Source: an uncultured Alphaproteobacteria bacterium | GTDB taxonomy: Bacteria; Pseudomonadota; Alphaproteobacteria; Rhodobacterales; Rhodobacteraceae | Assembly: GCA_902584635.1 (NCBI GenBank) | Contig: CACIAQ010000017.1 | Span: 1 to 35,576, forward strand | Reading direction: 5' to 3' | DNA: 35,576 nt | Shown: piece after piece, positions 17,799-28,514 of the stretch | Layout of the letters: every line of letters starts with the position of its first letter | Position numbering within the stretch: position 1 is the first letter of the stretch | Made by a program: the position numbers and the translations under genes | Notes under the pieces: generated by a model | Told to the model about the DNA's origin: nothing | What the model saw: only the letters and a program-made list of their open reading frames with translations | Databases searched by the model: none

Positions 17799-17855
17799 TC
17801 TATTCCTATCCTTGTTAAAACTAATTGAGAGTATATTTTATTAGAAAGCGTGCAA

Positions 17856-18770
17856 ATGACAATATCTGAAGAAGATAGAAAGTCAGTAGAGGAAGAAAGA
17901 AAAAAATCTTTGAATACTAAAAGAGCAACTATAGAAGGCCTCGAAAATACCCTCTACAAAATCTTTCCTGTTTTGGATCATGGCTTTGTAAGGGTAATAG
18001 ATTATATGGGGGATGATGACGCAATTGTTCAAGCAGCACGGGTTTCATATGGTGCGGGCACCAAGAAAGCTCAAGACGATAATTCCTTAATTCGTTATTT
18101 AATGCGACACTGGCACTCAACGCCATTTGAAATGTGCGAAATAAAGTTTCATATAAAACTACCTGTCTTCGTAGCAAGGCAGTGGATTAGACACAGAACC
18201 GCTAACGTTAATGAGTACTCAGCTCGGTATTCTATTCTTGATAAAGAGTTTTATATCCCTGACCCTAGCAATTTAGCTGCCCAATCGAAGATTAATAACC
18301 AGGGAAGGGGAGAAGTATTAGAAGCAGAGGAAGCACAGCGAGTTCTAGAGATTTTAAAAAATGACAGTGATCGAAGTTATACAAATTACGAACGATTACT
18401 TTCTTCTGATGGGAAACCTGGTTTAGCAAGAGAATTAGCCAGAATGAATTTGCCAACAAATATTTATACTCAGTGGTACTGGAAAACAGACCTACACAAT
18501 CTATTTAACTTTTTGCGGCTCAGAGCAGATAAACATGCTCAATATGAGATAAGGGTATACGCAGAAATAATCGGTGAGATAGTACAAAAATGGGTACCTA
18601 AAGCATTCCAAGCGTTTCTGGACTATCAATTAAATTCGATCCATTTATCAAGTCAGGCGGTCGAGTGCCTTAAAAAGAAGTTGAAAGGTGAGAAGATAAC
18701 CTTTGAAAATTCTGGAATGTCAAAAAGAGAATGGAACGAATTTCGAGGATATTTCCCAGAAATGGACTAA
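17856..18770 (+). CDS. thyX: Flavin-dependent thymidylate synthase
   Basis: Makes dTMP from dUMP with methylenetetrahydrofolate, FAD and NADPH. The ThyX signature RHR-x7-S appears as [34 protein letters not shown] and the later [26 protein letters not shown] are also strongly conserved. I chose the ATG at 17856 because an AGAAAG sequence lies 7 nt upstream; a GTG at 17850 would add two residues but has no properly spaced site. The length of 304 residues fits alphaproteobacterial ThyX. It converges on a flavin reductase-family gene with only two bases between the stop codons. Confidence 0.96.
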   Translation: MTISEEDRKSVEEERKKSLNTKRATIEGLENTLYKIFPVLDHGFVRVIDYMGDDDAIVQAARVSYGAGTKKAQDDNSLIRYLMRHWHSTPFEMCEIKFHIKLPVFVARQWIRHRTANVNEYSARYSILDKEFYIPDPSNLAAQSKINNQGRGEVLEAEEAQRVLEILKNDSDRSYTNYERLLSSDGKPGLARELARMNLPTNIYTQWYWKTDLHNLFNFLRLRADKHAQYEIRVYAEIIGEIVQKWVPKAFQAFLDYQLNSIHLSSQAVECLKKKLKGEKITFENSGMSKREWNEFRGYFPEMD

Positions 18771-18772
18771 TT

Positions 18773-19435
18773 TCAGCGATACACGCCGTCCCAATTGTCA
18801 ACCTGCTCCAATTTACCTTCAGAGTTAATTTTTGGTCTATTTTTAGAGAAAATATTTTCTTCACCAACAACCCCGTAGTCCATATAGCCTAATCTTGCGA
18901 CAGGTCTTGCTTTCTTGGTATTGAACATACCATTTTCAATGTAGTCGTCATTGATATGGATGCCCACTACTTCTCCAATTATTGAATAATTGCCTGTCAA
19001 GTTAGATCGATCAGTCCCAGGAATATCAATAGTCTTCCAGAGTTTGCACTCCAAAGCAGCACAGCAACCACTTACAAAAGGGGATTTTACCAGGTTACTT
19101 TCTTGCTTTTTAATTCCGGCTAAATTAAATTCGTCCACCTTCGGTTCAACTGGTACTGATGAAGAGTTCATAGCATCGAACATATCTTCCGAAACTAGAG
19201 AGCAGGTGAAGTCACCTGTGTCCTCAATATTACGCACGGTATCTTTATAAGTGATAGAACCAAAAATAACAAAATAGGGGTTATCTGAAATTGCGTTAAA
19301 GTAACTATGTGGCGCTAGATTGGCAACTCCATCTTTATCAATTGATCCAATCCAACCGATAGGTCTTGGTGTTACTATTGCTTTGAAAGGGTCGTGTGGG
19401 AACCCATGATCGTTTGCCTGAGTTGTATAAAACAT
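18773..19435 (-). CDS. Flavin reductase-like (FMN-binding split barrel) protein
   Basis: Protein of 220 residues of the flavin reductase-like domain family, which binds FMN in a split beta-barrel. The N-terminal part reads IVTPRPIGWIGSIDKDGVAN followed by LAPHSYFNAIS, the family's hallmark (TPRPIA-x-VST-x-x-x-G-x-x-NLAPFS-x-F). FTCSLVSEDMFDAMN is the second conserved block. Members supply reduced flavin or act on unidentified substrates, so the specific reaction is unknown. The gene lies 23 bp downstream of the flagellin gene on the same strand with no obvious terminator between. A functional link to the convergent flavin-dependent ThyX is possible but unsupported. Confidence 0.9.
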   Translation of the reverse strand: MFYTTQANDHGFPHDPFKAIVTPRPIGWIGSIDKDGVANLAPHSYFNAISDNPYFVIFGSITYKDTVRNIEDTGDFTCSLVSEDMFDAMNSSSVPVEPKVDEFNLAGIKKQESNLVKSPFVSGCCAALECKLWKTIDIPGTDRSNLTGNYSIIGEVVGIHINDDYIENGMFNTKKARPVARLGYMDYGVVGEENIFSKNRPKINSEGKLEQVDNWDGVYR

Positions 19436-19458
19436 GTGTTATCCAATCGTAAAAGTTG

Positions 19459-22035
19459 TTATCGATCTAGTATTTGAAGGACAGCTTCCATTGTTGATTT
19501 AACTCTGTTAACCATCGCAGTCGCGATACTTTGAATATAGTTTGCTTTCTGTAAAGAGACAACTGTTTTGGGAACGTCTACGTCCTCCAATTTTCCTATG
19601 GCAATCCTCTCTAAGGAACTATTTTTACTGAGATTATTTACTGTTTCTTGAAGTTGGTTAGAAAGACCACCAACTTTACCCTGTTCAACCGCAACTGACT
19701 TAATAGAAAACTTTATAACATCAATAGATTTTTTTGCAGATTCAAATGATCTAGCCGCTATGGTCGACAGAGAAGAAAAGGCAAGATTTTTTTCTCGAAG
19801 CGAAAGTATGCTGTTAGTTTTACTTGAATTCAAAGAGAAATGCTTGTGACTTTTAAAAATTACCTCACCAAAAATTCTAGCTGTGTCATTGGCATCAACC
19901 CCGCTTGAACTCTGGCTAAGTTTTAATGAGCATGGGGATATTTGTCCTGATGACTTCATCTCATTTATATACATGAAAACGCTATTGGTATCATTTTTTA
20001 GGTTAAAATTTTCTATTAATATGTCAAAGCCTTGCCTAGTTTCTAAAGTAATTGCTTGTTTGTCATCAGAGATGTATGCCGTTATGCCTGTTTGGCTTGA
20101 AAACTTATTAATTTCTGTTTTAAGAGGACCTAAATCCATATCTTGATTTCCTGAACCAAAATTTATTTTTGAACTAATATTTTGCATCGTTCCGTCTAGA
20201 CCGTATAAATTGAATGAAACTGTATCATTTAAATTCATTCCGGTAGTATTTTCAAACGACAACATTGTCTGCGTCGAGGATGTCGCTTCTACGGAAGTTG
20301 TATCTCTTACATTATTTATTTTATTTGCAATGACCTCAGCTATATCTCCACTCTTCACATTTATCTGTTGTTTGCCTTGGGTTCCAAATATGTTGACTTC
20401 TTGCCCAGAGTTTATTATCGCCTCCGTTAAGCTTGCAGATGACCCAACTGATAAATTGCCGTTACTCGTAGCATCCACTTCGCCATATAACAAAGAACCA
20501 ATGCTTTCGATAACTGAGCCACTTAACTTTCTCGCAGCATTAGTTACGGCTACATCATCGATAAACAACTGAGCTCCTAATGCTTTTCCACCACTAGCGT
20601 CATAAGAACCAGCTACAAAAACAAATTGATAGGTGCCTTCCTCGTTTATATTCACCGTTTTTGTTGTCCAGGGAGAAGTACCTGAGGTGTTGTTTGTATG
20701 TTCATTGAGTAATGTGATTTTTTTACTTGGATCTTCTATATCCACCAAATATGCGTAAACATCATAGGCATCTCCACCTCCCTCTGCGCGCCATGCAAAA
20801 GATACAGAGCTTGAGGTTCCAAGTGTAACATAGGAGTTGCTATAAAGGTATGGACCTCTAACGGTAGCATACCCAGAAGTAGACGTTAGATTGGCACTAG
20901 TTAATCTAACAGCCTTCGATCCATTGTTAACTTGTGTTGTCGTAATGCCTCCTGACATTGTACCAGCGTTAGCCAGTGGATCAGTATCATTGAGACCGTT
21001 GTTGGAATTATTGATATGATAGGTATTATCAACTGGAGTGGTTTTCCCATTTATAAGGTCACTCCCATTCAGGTATACTCTTTCAGCTTCAACCGTCCAG
21101 CCTTCCAAGTCTGTTGCGGATTCAAAGTTACCATTAGTGAAAGATGGTTCCTCAATGTTTATGCGCAGTTTTTTCCCATTTGTACCGTTTAAAGTGCCAT
21201 CTATGGTCGCTACGTGATCAGCAGTGGTCCCGTTCCCGACATAGACATTGCTGCCGACCACAGATACGCTATTTTTAGCCGTAGAAGCTGTTGCAACAGT
21301 TCTTAGCTTAGTTGTTTCGTTATTCAACTCCGAGTCATTTAATGATAAATCTATGTATGATTCAGAGAAAAAAGCTTTCCCACTAGAGTGTATCAGTTCG
21401 CTCCCTAGGTCTATCAATCGATTAGAATTCGTCGAAACGTCTTTGTATAAAAAATTTTCCTTATTCGTTCCATCAAAAGTATCGATACTTAGGTCGCTAC
21501 TAAAATTCAAAGAGCTTTGGGAATATAGGCCTATATTTTGAGTGTTGATACTATTTAAATCCATAGATATCTCACCAGCTCTTCCTGTTCCTATATCGGC
21601 ATTGATTTGTTTAATGGAGCTATCTATCAAAGAATTATTATTAAAGCCAATTCCATTAGCAATATTATCTATTTCATTAATAATATTTTGGATTTCATTA
21701 TTCAGGGCAATTCGATCGGCGTCTTTGTAAATCTTATTAGTGGATTGCAGTGCTAGTTCGTTTACCCTCAATAGCATTTTATTGATATTGTTATAGCCTT
21801 GGTCGGCTAATTGAGCCATAGACATCATGTCTGTTACGCTTCGGATAGCCGCTTTAGTGCTTAGTACTTTTGCTTTTAAGTTATTTACTTTATTAATGTT
21901 ACCAGCATCATCAGCGCCGGTTATCAGCCTCTTTCCGTTGGATATTTTTTCTACCAGTTCAGCAGACTGATTTTGCTGCTTACTCGTTATATTTGCAGCG
22001 TTTAAAGCATTACCACCAGGAAAAATTGAGGTCAT
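19459..22035 (-). CDS. Oversized flagellin with inserted beta-sandwich domain
   Basis: An 858-residue flagellin-type filament protein. The N-terminal about 170 residues form the conserved D0/D1 region (ELVEKISNGKRLITGADDAG, VNELALQSTN, IDNIANGIGFNNNSLID). The C-terminal about 120 residues form the matching coiled-coil region ending VNRVKSTMEAVLQILDR. Between them lies a very long variable region. At about residues 303-500 it contains a module starting NGNFESATDLEGW and closing with YQFVFVAGSYDASGG and AQLFIDDVAV, the pattern of a galactose-binding-like (carbohydrate-binding) jelly-roll domain. Ordinary flagellins are roughly 270-500 residues. No other flagellar genes are nearby. A hook-associated FlgL-type protein is a less likely alternative. 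Confidence 0.82.
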   Translation of the reverse strand: MTSIFPGGNALNAANITSKQQNQSAELVEKISNGKRLITGADDAGNINKVNNLKAKVLSTKAAIRSVTDMMSMAQLADQGYNNINKMLLRVNELALQSTNKIYKDADRIALNNEIQNIINEIDNIANGIGFNNNSLIDSSIKQINADIGTGRAGEISMDLNSINTQNIGLYSQSSLNFSSDLSIDTFDGTNKENFLYKDVSTNSNRLIDLGSELIHSSGKAFFSESYIDLSLNDSELNNETTKLRTVATASTAKNSVSVVGSNVYVGNGTTADHVATIDGTLNGTNGKKLRINIEEPSFTNGNFESATDLEGWTVEAERVYLNGSDLINGKTTPVDNTYHINNSNNGLNDTDPLANAGTMSGGITTTQVNNGSKAVRLTSANLTSTSGYATVRGPYLYSNSYVTLGTSSSVSFAWRAEGGGDAYDVYAYLVDIEDPSKKITLLNEHTNNTSGTSPWTTKTVNINEEGTYQFVFVAGSYDASGGKALGAQLFIDDVAVTNAARKLSGSVIESIGSLLYGEVDATSNGNLSVGSSASLTEAIINSGQEVNIFGTQGKQQINVKSGDIAEVIANKINNVRDTTSVEATSSTQTMLSFENTTGMNLNDTVSFNLYGLDGTMQNISSKINFGSGNQDMDLGPLKTEINKFSSQTGITAYISDDKQAITLETRQGFDILIENFNLKNDTNSVFMYINEMKSSGQISPCSLKLSQSSSGVDANDTARIFGEVIFKSHKHFSLNSSKTNSILSLREKNLAFSSLSTIAARSFESAKKSIDVIKFSIKSVAVEQGKVGGLSNQLQETVNNLSKNSSLERIAIGKLEDVDVPKTVVSLQKANYIQSIATAMVNRVKSTMEAVLQILDR

Positions 22036-22142
22036 TCAAATAACTTTTATTAATAAATGAATAACTTCAATCAATAATCATGCCAAATGTAGTTTTTCAT
22101 CCACATTTACTAATTATTAGAACTATTTTAAGTGCTTGCTAT

Positions 22143-24293
<2,151 letters not shown>

Positions 24294-24333
24294 TCAACGA
24301 TGGCAAAATTTAACGCCTTAGTCAACAATATAT

Positions 24334-24342
24334 AGACGCTAA
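24334..24342 (-). promoter_or_regulatory. Repeated motif TTAGCGTCT upstream of katG
   Basis: One of three exact intergenic copies of the 9-mer (others at 26860-26868 and 31220-31228), all in the same orientation upstream of minus-strand genes. Here it directly adjoins a TATATA that could be a -10 box. Confidence 0.3.
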
Positions 24343-24377
24343 TCGAATATTTGCGACACTTTGTCTAGATCCTTAAT

Positions 24378-26678
24378 TCAATTAGATTTTATAATTTTTG
24401 GAGGATCAAAAGCCCTAATTTTTGGGGGTTCCTTTTCGAATTGTTCAATTTCTACTAAACAAGTATGTGATGAAGGGCCTTGAGCTAGCTTAGATGTACC
24501 TGTGTCCAAAGTTAACACGTTCGGATTGCCATGTACGCAACTTAGAGCATCACTTTTTGAGGGGTCTAACCAGGCGCCAGTTGGAATATTCACAACACCT
24601 TCCATAATATTTTCTGATATTTTCAATACTGCAAGGCAGGAGCCTCTGTCATTAAAGACTTTCACCAGCATTTTATCTGATAAGCCTCTAGCGTTTGCGT
24701 CGCTTCTATTTACCTCAATTATTGCTCTCCCATCTGATTTTTCATTGTCTGCAACTTGACCGTTATCCAATTGAGAATGAAGTTTAAATTTAGGTTGATT
24801 TGAAAGAAGATGTAATTTGTACTTTGAAGCATTACCCAAATATTCTTTTTCGGGATACCATTTTGGGTGGCCAACACAATCAGAATATTTAAAACTGTCG
24901 ACTTTCTTTGAAAAAAGTTCAATCTTCCCGCTTGGGGTGTCTAAGGGATTAATTTCAGGATCTTCTATGAATTCTTGTAAAAATATTTTTTGATCTATGG
25001 GGTCAGGATGCTTATACCATCCATCTTTTTTAAAATCTTCAAAATCTGGAAACTTATGATTGTCTTCTTGCAAAGCGTTACTCTCGTCATAGATCCATTT
25101 TAGCCATTCCCTTTCTGTTCTGTTGTCCGTATATTTATTCTTAAGATTAAATTCCTTTGCAAGGCCTGAAAAAATTTCAAAGTCTGATTTGCTTTTTCCG
25201 ATAGGATCAACGATCTTTGACATAAAAATCATGTATGGATCCCTTGGCGCAAGCGCAATATCTTCTCTTTCTAAGGTTGTTGTGACAGGTAACACTATGT
25301 CGCTAAACTTAGCCAACGCATTCCAACACCATTCATTAGAGATGATAGTGTCAGGCCGCTGCCACGCTTTTATCATTCTATTTAAATCTTGGTGGTGGTG
25401 GAAGGGGTTGCCTCCAGCCCAATAGATTAATTTTATGTTCGGATAATTTAGTTTTGACCCATTATAATCAAAACTTCCTCCGGGGGTTTCTAGCATCTCC
25501 GAAATTCGTGCAACTGGAATAAATTTATTTACAGCGTTTATACCCTGAGGTAATGAGACAGCTGGTATTCTTTTGTAGTGGTTGCCAATGCTATTCATTG
25601 CACTATACCCAAATCCAATTCCACCGCCCGGTTTACCGATATCTCCAATCATACTAGCCAAGGCTATCGCAGCCCAGTAAGGCTGTTCGCCGTGGGTTTG
25701 CCGGGTGAGTGACCAGCTAACAGACAAAATTGTTCTTTTAGATTTTTTTATCTTTTGAACAAGATCAAAAATGACCTTTTTCTTAATTCCAGTAATTTGT
25801 GACGCCCAATCAGCGTTCTTAATAATCCCATCCTTTTTCCCGTTTAAGTATTCAGACAACCTTTCAAACCCTATCGTATACTTACTTATAAAACTGTAAT
25901 TTGTCGCTCTTGCGTTGTTGATTTCGTAACATAGAGCCAGCATAAGTGCGACGTCTGTATTAGGTTTTAATGGGATCCAGTCTATATTCCCAATGGTCTC
26001 TAAATCTGATTTTAATGGACTTACATTTATAAACTTTACCCCCTTTGCATAAGCCTTGTTTAGATACTCTCTTTGATTATGCGAACCAACTCCTCCCTGA
26101 TTGATTTGTCCGTTTTTTAAGGGAACTCCGCCAAATGCCAAGAATAGGGAGGTGTGTTCTGTGATTGACTCCCAACTTGTGGTATTAAAGAGAGAATTAT
26201 AAAAATTTCCCAATACGTGTGGAACTATTACTTCGGCTGCTGCATAACTGTAGGTATTCTTAGAGTATGTATGCCCTCCAATCAGATTGAAAAATCTTCT
26301 CAAATGGCTTTGAGCGTGATGGAACCGTCCAGCACTAGCCCAGCCGTATGAACCAGCGTAAATACTTTCATTCCCATAAGTGGAAATTATTCTTTTGATC
26401 TCAGTGCCAGCTAATTCAAATGCTTCTTTCCATGAGACCTCTACAAATTCATCCTTACCTGTCCTCAATCTCTTTTCTTTGTTCTTAGATTCTAACCACC
26501 TTTTCCTAATTGATGGCTTGCGTATACGCGAACTGCTTTCTAGCGCGGTTTCAATTCCCCTACCAATCTCTGATGGATCTTTATCATCCTTAAAGGGGAG
26601 TAATTTAAAGCCCTTTTCTATGCCTTTGCCCACTTCATAAGTTCCCCAGTGCGCTGATGTGAGTTTCGATTTTTTCAT
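24378..26678 (-). CDS. Molybdopterin-dependent S/N-oxide reductase, BisC/TorZ-like, no signal peptide
   Basis: A 766-residue member of the DMSO reductase family (Mo-bis-MGD cofactor), closest in appearance to biotin sulfoxide reductase and TMAO/DMSO reductases. It begins TSAHWGTYEV like BisC. It has the Ser-ligand region AGSYGWASAGRFHHAQ, NPFHHHQDLNRMIKAWQRP, FSDIVLPVTTTLER and the C-terminal cofactor-binding domain with LLSNQPKFKLHSQLDNG. There is no N-terminal iron-sulfur Cys motif and no twin-arginine signal, so it is predicted to be cytosolic like BisC. Substrates could be biotin or methionine sulfoxides or TMAO. No chaperone, cytochrome or regulator gene is adjacent. The neighbour katG also handles oxidative damage, which fits a repair role by inference. 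Confidence 0.87.
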   Translation of the reverse strand: MKKSKLTSAHWGTYEVGKGIEKGFKLLPFKDDKDPSEIGRGIETALESSSRIRKPSIRKRWLESKNKEKRLRTGKDEFVEVSWKEAFELAGTEIKRIISTYGNESIYAGSYGWASAGRFHHAQSHLRRFFNLIGGHTYSKNTYSYAAAEVIVPHVLGNFYNSLFNTTSWESITEHTSLFLAFGGVPLKNGQINQGGVGSHNQREYLNKAYAKGVKFINVSPLKSDLETIGNIDWIPLKPNTDVALMLALCYEINNARATNYSFISKYTIGFERLSEYLNGKKDGIIKNADWASQITGIKKKVIFDLVQKIKKSKRTILSVSWSLTRQTHGEQPYWAAIALASMIGDIGKPGGGIGFGYSAMNSIGNHYKRIPAVSLPQGINAVNKFIPVARISEMLETPGGSFDYNGSKLNYPNIKLIYWAGGNPFHHHQDLNRMIKAWQRPDTIISNEWCWNALAKFSDIVLPVTTTLEREDIALAPRDPYMIFMSKIVDPIGKSKSDFEIFSGLAKEFNLKNKYTDNRTEREWLKWIYDESNALQEDNHKFPDFEDFKKDGWYKHPDPIDQKIFLQEFIEDPEINPLDTPSGKIELFSKKVDSFKYSDCVGHPKWYPEKEYLGNASKYKLHLLSNQPKFKLHSQLDNGQVADNEKSDGRAIIEVNRSDANARGLSDKMLVKVFNDRGSCLAVLKISENIMEGVVNIPTGAWLDPSKSDALSCVHGNPNVLTLDTGTSKLAQGPSSHTCLVEIEQFEKEPPKIRAFDPPKIIKSN

Positions 26679-26749
26679 TTTTTTTTAGATTTTCATTATA
26701 TTTTTAATGTAGCAGGGATTTATTTTATAAGATTTTATTTTTTTTTTCA

Positions 26750-26761
26750 TAAGATATCTTA
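26750..26761. promoter_or_regulatory. 12-bp perfect palindrome between the BisC-like and bactofilin genes
   Basis: TAAGATATCTTA is a perfect palindrome 72 bp upstream of the molybdoenzyme start, in a 231-bp AT-rich divergent intergenic region. It could be an operator. No factor can be assigned. Confidence 0.25.
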
Positions 26762-26859
26762 GTTATAAAGCGTCTAGAAGACAAATTTTTCAAAATATGT
26801 ATTTAGTAAAGAATCGTTGCTACCTCTAACTGGTCTGATAATATTAAAAAAAGCGCAAT

Positions 26860-26868
26860 AGACGCTAA
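26860..26868 (-). promoter_or_regulatory. Repeated motif TTAGCGTCT between the BisC-like and bactofilin genes
   Basis: Second exact copy of the 9-mer, 182 bp upstream of the molybdoenzyme start and 42 bp upstream of the bactofilin start. A partial opposite copy (AGCGTCTA, ending at 26776) lies in the same intergenic region. Confidence 0.3.
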
Positions 26869-26909
26869 CCTATTTGGCAGTAGTAAAAAAACAGTAATAG
26901 GTGAATGCC

Positions 26910-27266
26910 GTGAACGTTAGATCAAAATTCTCAGACGTTGAATTTTTAAAAAAGACAACCGGTTCCGATACGGTTGTGTCTAGTGGCTCTCGTTTAGAGG
27001 GGCGCTTGACTTCACCAAGCACAATATCAATTGCTGGATACGTTGAAGGTGAGCTGAATGCATCTGAAATAGTGATAGAGAGGGAAGGAACAGCTAAGGG
27101 TTCCATTTTTGCAGAGCACTTAATAATTATTGGTAAGTTTGAGGGTGAAGTTTCTGCAAATAAAATAACAATTGCATCTACTGGTAGCGTTAAAGGAGTT
27201 TTGTCTTACTCGAGAGTGTCTATAGATGATGGTGCTTTATTGGACGTAAATTTTCACAAAATTTGA
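26910..27266 (+). CDS. Bactofilin family cytoskeletal protein (copy 1)
   Basis: Bactofilins polymerise without nucleotides into membrane-associated filaments that position envelope enzymes. The 118-residue protein is mostly the right-handed beta-helix core, seen as short alternating hydrophobic strands separated by Gly/Asn turns: TISIAGYVEGELNASEIVIE, GTAKGSIFAEHLIIIGKFEG, then KITIASTGSVKGVLSYSRVS. The flanking tails are short. I chose the GTG at 26910, which has AGGTG six bases upstream; a GTG at 26901 would add three residues. It lies 11 bp before the MltG-type gene, so the two are almost certainly co-transcribed. Bactofilins elsewhere bind cell-wall hydrolases, supporting a joint role. 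Confidence 0.88.
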   Translation: MNVRSKFSDVEFLKKTTGSDTVVSSGSRLEGRLTSPSTISIAGYVEGELNASEIVIEREGTAKGSIFAEHLIIIGKFEGEVSANKITIASTGSVKGVLSYSRVSIDDGALLDVNFHKI

Positions 27267-27277
27267 TTAGTTTCTGA

Positions 27278-28513
27278 ATGCGAATTGTGATGTCAAGAAT
27301 TCTTTTATCAATAATTCTGTTTGTTTTAATTTTCCAGAACCCATATGAAGGTTTATCCAAAAACTTTCCTAAGGTATTAAGCTGTGTAAAAGGTGAATCA
27401 GATGATTTCACACTGCATTTAGTCACTATCATAGAACAAAACGAACAAGGAAAAGGGGAAGCATTTGTAGATGATAGGTTGTTTAAACTTGTTTTTGACG
27501 AAGGGATTTGGCTTGGTACTGGTGAAAAAGGAACTGAATTTCTAATTCTTAAAGATGATAAAATAAAGATTATTTCAGGAAAAACTAATTGGGAAGGTGT
27601 TTGTTTCAGGTCAGACGATGCGCTGACTCCTCTTGTAAAGACGGTTTCCCTACCACTTAGTTTAAAGATTGAAAGTCTAACAAGTGAACTACACAAGTTG
27701 AAATCAGAACTTGCTTTGGTTGAAATAGAAAACTCAAAGCTTATTGAAAAAATCGAAGAAAACATGTCAAATGAACAAACTTTTCAAGAGAAAATCGAAA
27801 TATTTTTTAAAGATGGTATGACATCAAACGCAATAGTAAACTTGATCAACTCAACAGAAAACTTGACTGGTTATATTGGCTACGTTCCAGCTGAAGGAAG
27901 CCTAGCAACTGGAAAATTGTTTTTTAAATATGGAGAAGATAGAGAAAAGGTTTTATCAAAGATAATGCTTTTGCAAAGAGCAAATTTAGGAAGAGCTTGG
28001 CTTATGAGATCAAGAAATACGATGTTGAAAAATCCAAGAGAATTATTAATTTTAGCTTCAATTTTGGAAAAAGAAACAGACAACGACTCTGAGAAACAGC
28101 TTATTTCATCGGTATTTCACAATCGATTATCTAAAGGTATGAAACTACAAGCTGACCCAACCGTCCTTTATGGACTGACCATGGGGAAAAACGTAATAGC
28201 TAGAAGTCCTACTAAAGCAGAGATAAAAGAAAAAAATCCATACAACACATATGTAGTCAAAGGTTTGCCCATTGCCCCTATTAGTAATCCTTCTGTGGCA
28301 TCTTTATTTGCAGCAGCCAGACCATCAAAAACAGAATTTCTTTTCTTCGTATCTAATGGAAACGGTAGCCATCGCTTTTCTAAAACATACGACGGTCACA
28401 AAAAGGGAATTGAAATTTTACTTACCAGGAAGAGAGAACAAAAGAAATCAACTAAGTCGGGAGCAATGACTTATGTTACCTTGCCACCTGTTAAACCAGT
28501 TTTGTTGAAATAA
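27278..28513 (+). CDS. mltG: MltG/YceG-family endolytic transglycosylase with atypical N-terminal half
   Basis: MltG cleaves nascent peptidoglycan glycan strands at the inner membrane. The C-terminal domain (about residues 175-385) is typical: YVPAEGSLATGKLFFKYGED, ILASILEKET with the catalytic Glu near 264, VFHNRLSKGMKLQADPTVLYG and GLPIAPISNPSVASLFAAA. The N-terminal half is not. After a hydrophobic segment (residues 7-20), residues 30-110 form a small, probably beta-rich region bounded by Cys36 and Cys109, where the LysM-like subdomain would be expected. A heptad-like coiled coil follows (about 125-170). At 411 residues it is longer than the usual 330-390. An ATG at 27290 is an alternative start. 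It is co-transcribed with a bactofilin. Confidence 0.88.
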   Translation: MRIVMSRILLSIILFVLIFQNPYEGLSKNFPKVLSCVKGESDDFTLHLVTIIEQNEQGKGEAFVDDRLFKLVFDEGIWLGTGEKGTEFLILKDDKIKIISGKTNWEGVCFRSDDALTPLVKTVSLPLSLKIESLTSELHKLKSELALVEIENSKLIEKIEENMSNEQTFQEKIEIFFKDGMTSNAIVNLINSTENLTGYIGYVPAEGSLATGKLFFKYGEDREKVLSKIMLLQRANLGRAWLMRSRNTMLKNPRELLILASILEKETDNDSEKQLISSVFHNRLSKGMKLQADPTVLYGLTMGKNVIARSPTKAEIKEKNPYNTYVVKGLPIAPISNPSVASLFAAARPSKTEFLFFVSNGNGSHRFSKTYDGHKKGIEILLTRKREQKKSTKSGAMTYVTLPPVKPVLLK

Positions 28514-28514
28514 A

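Noticed and set aside
22068-22090. Sigma54-like site (TGGCA...TTG) upstream of flagellin
   Set aside because: The -12 element lacks the GC dinucleotide at the right spacing, so the match is not convincing.
27220-27765. 181-residue minus-strand frame over the start of mltG
   Set aside because: Antisense shadow with Ser/Phe-rich low complexity. The plus-strand frame has a signal segment, a coiled coil and the MltG domain.
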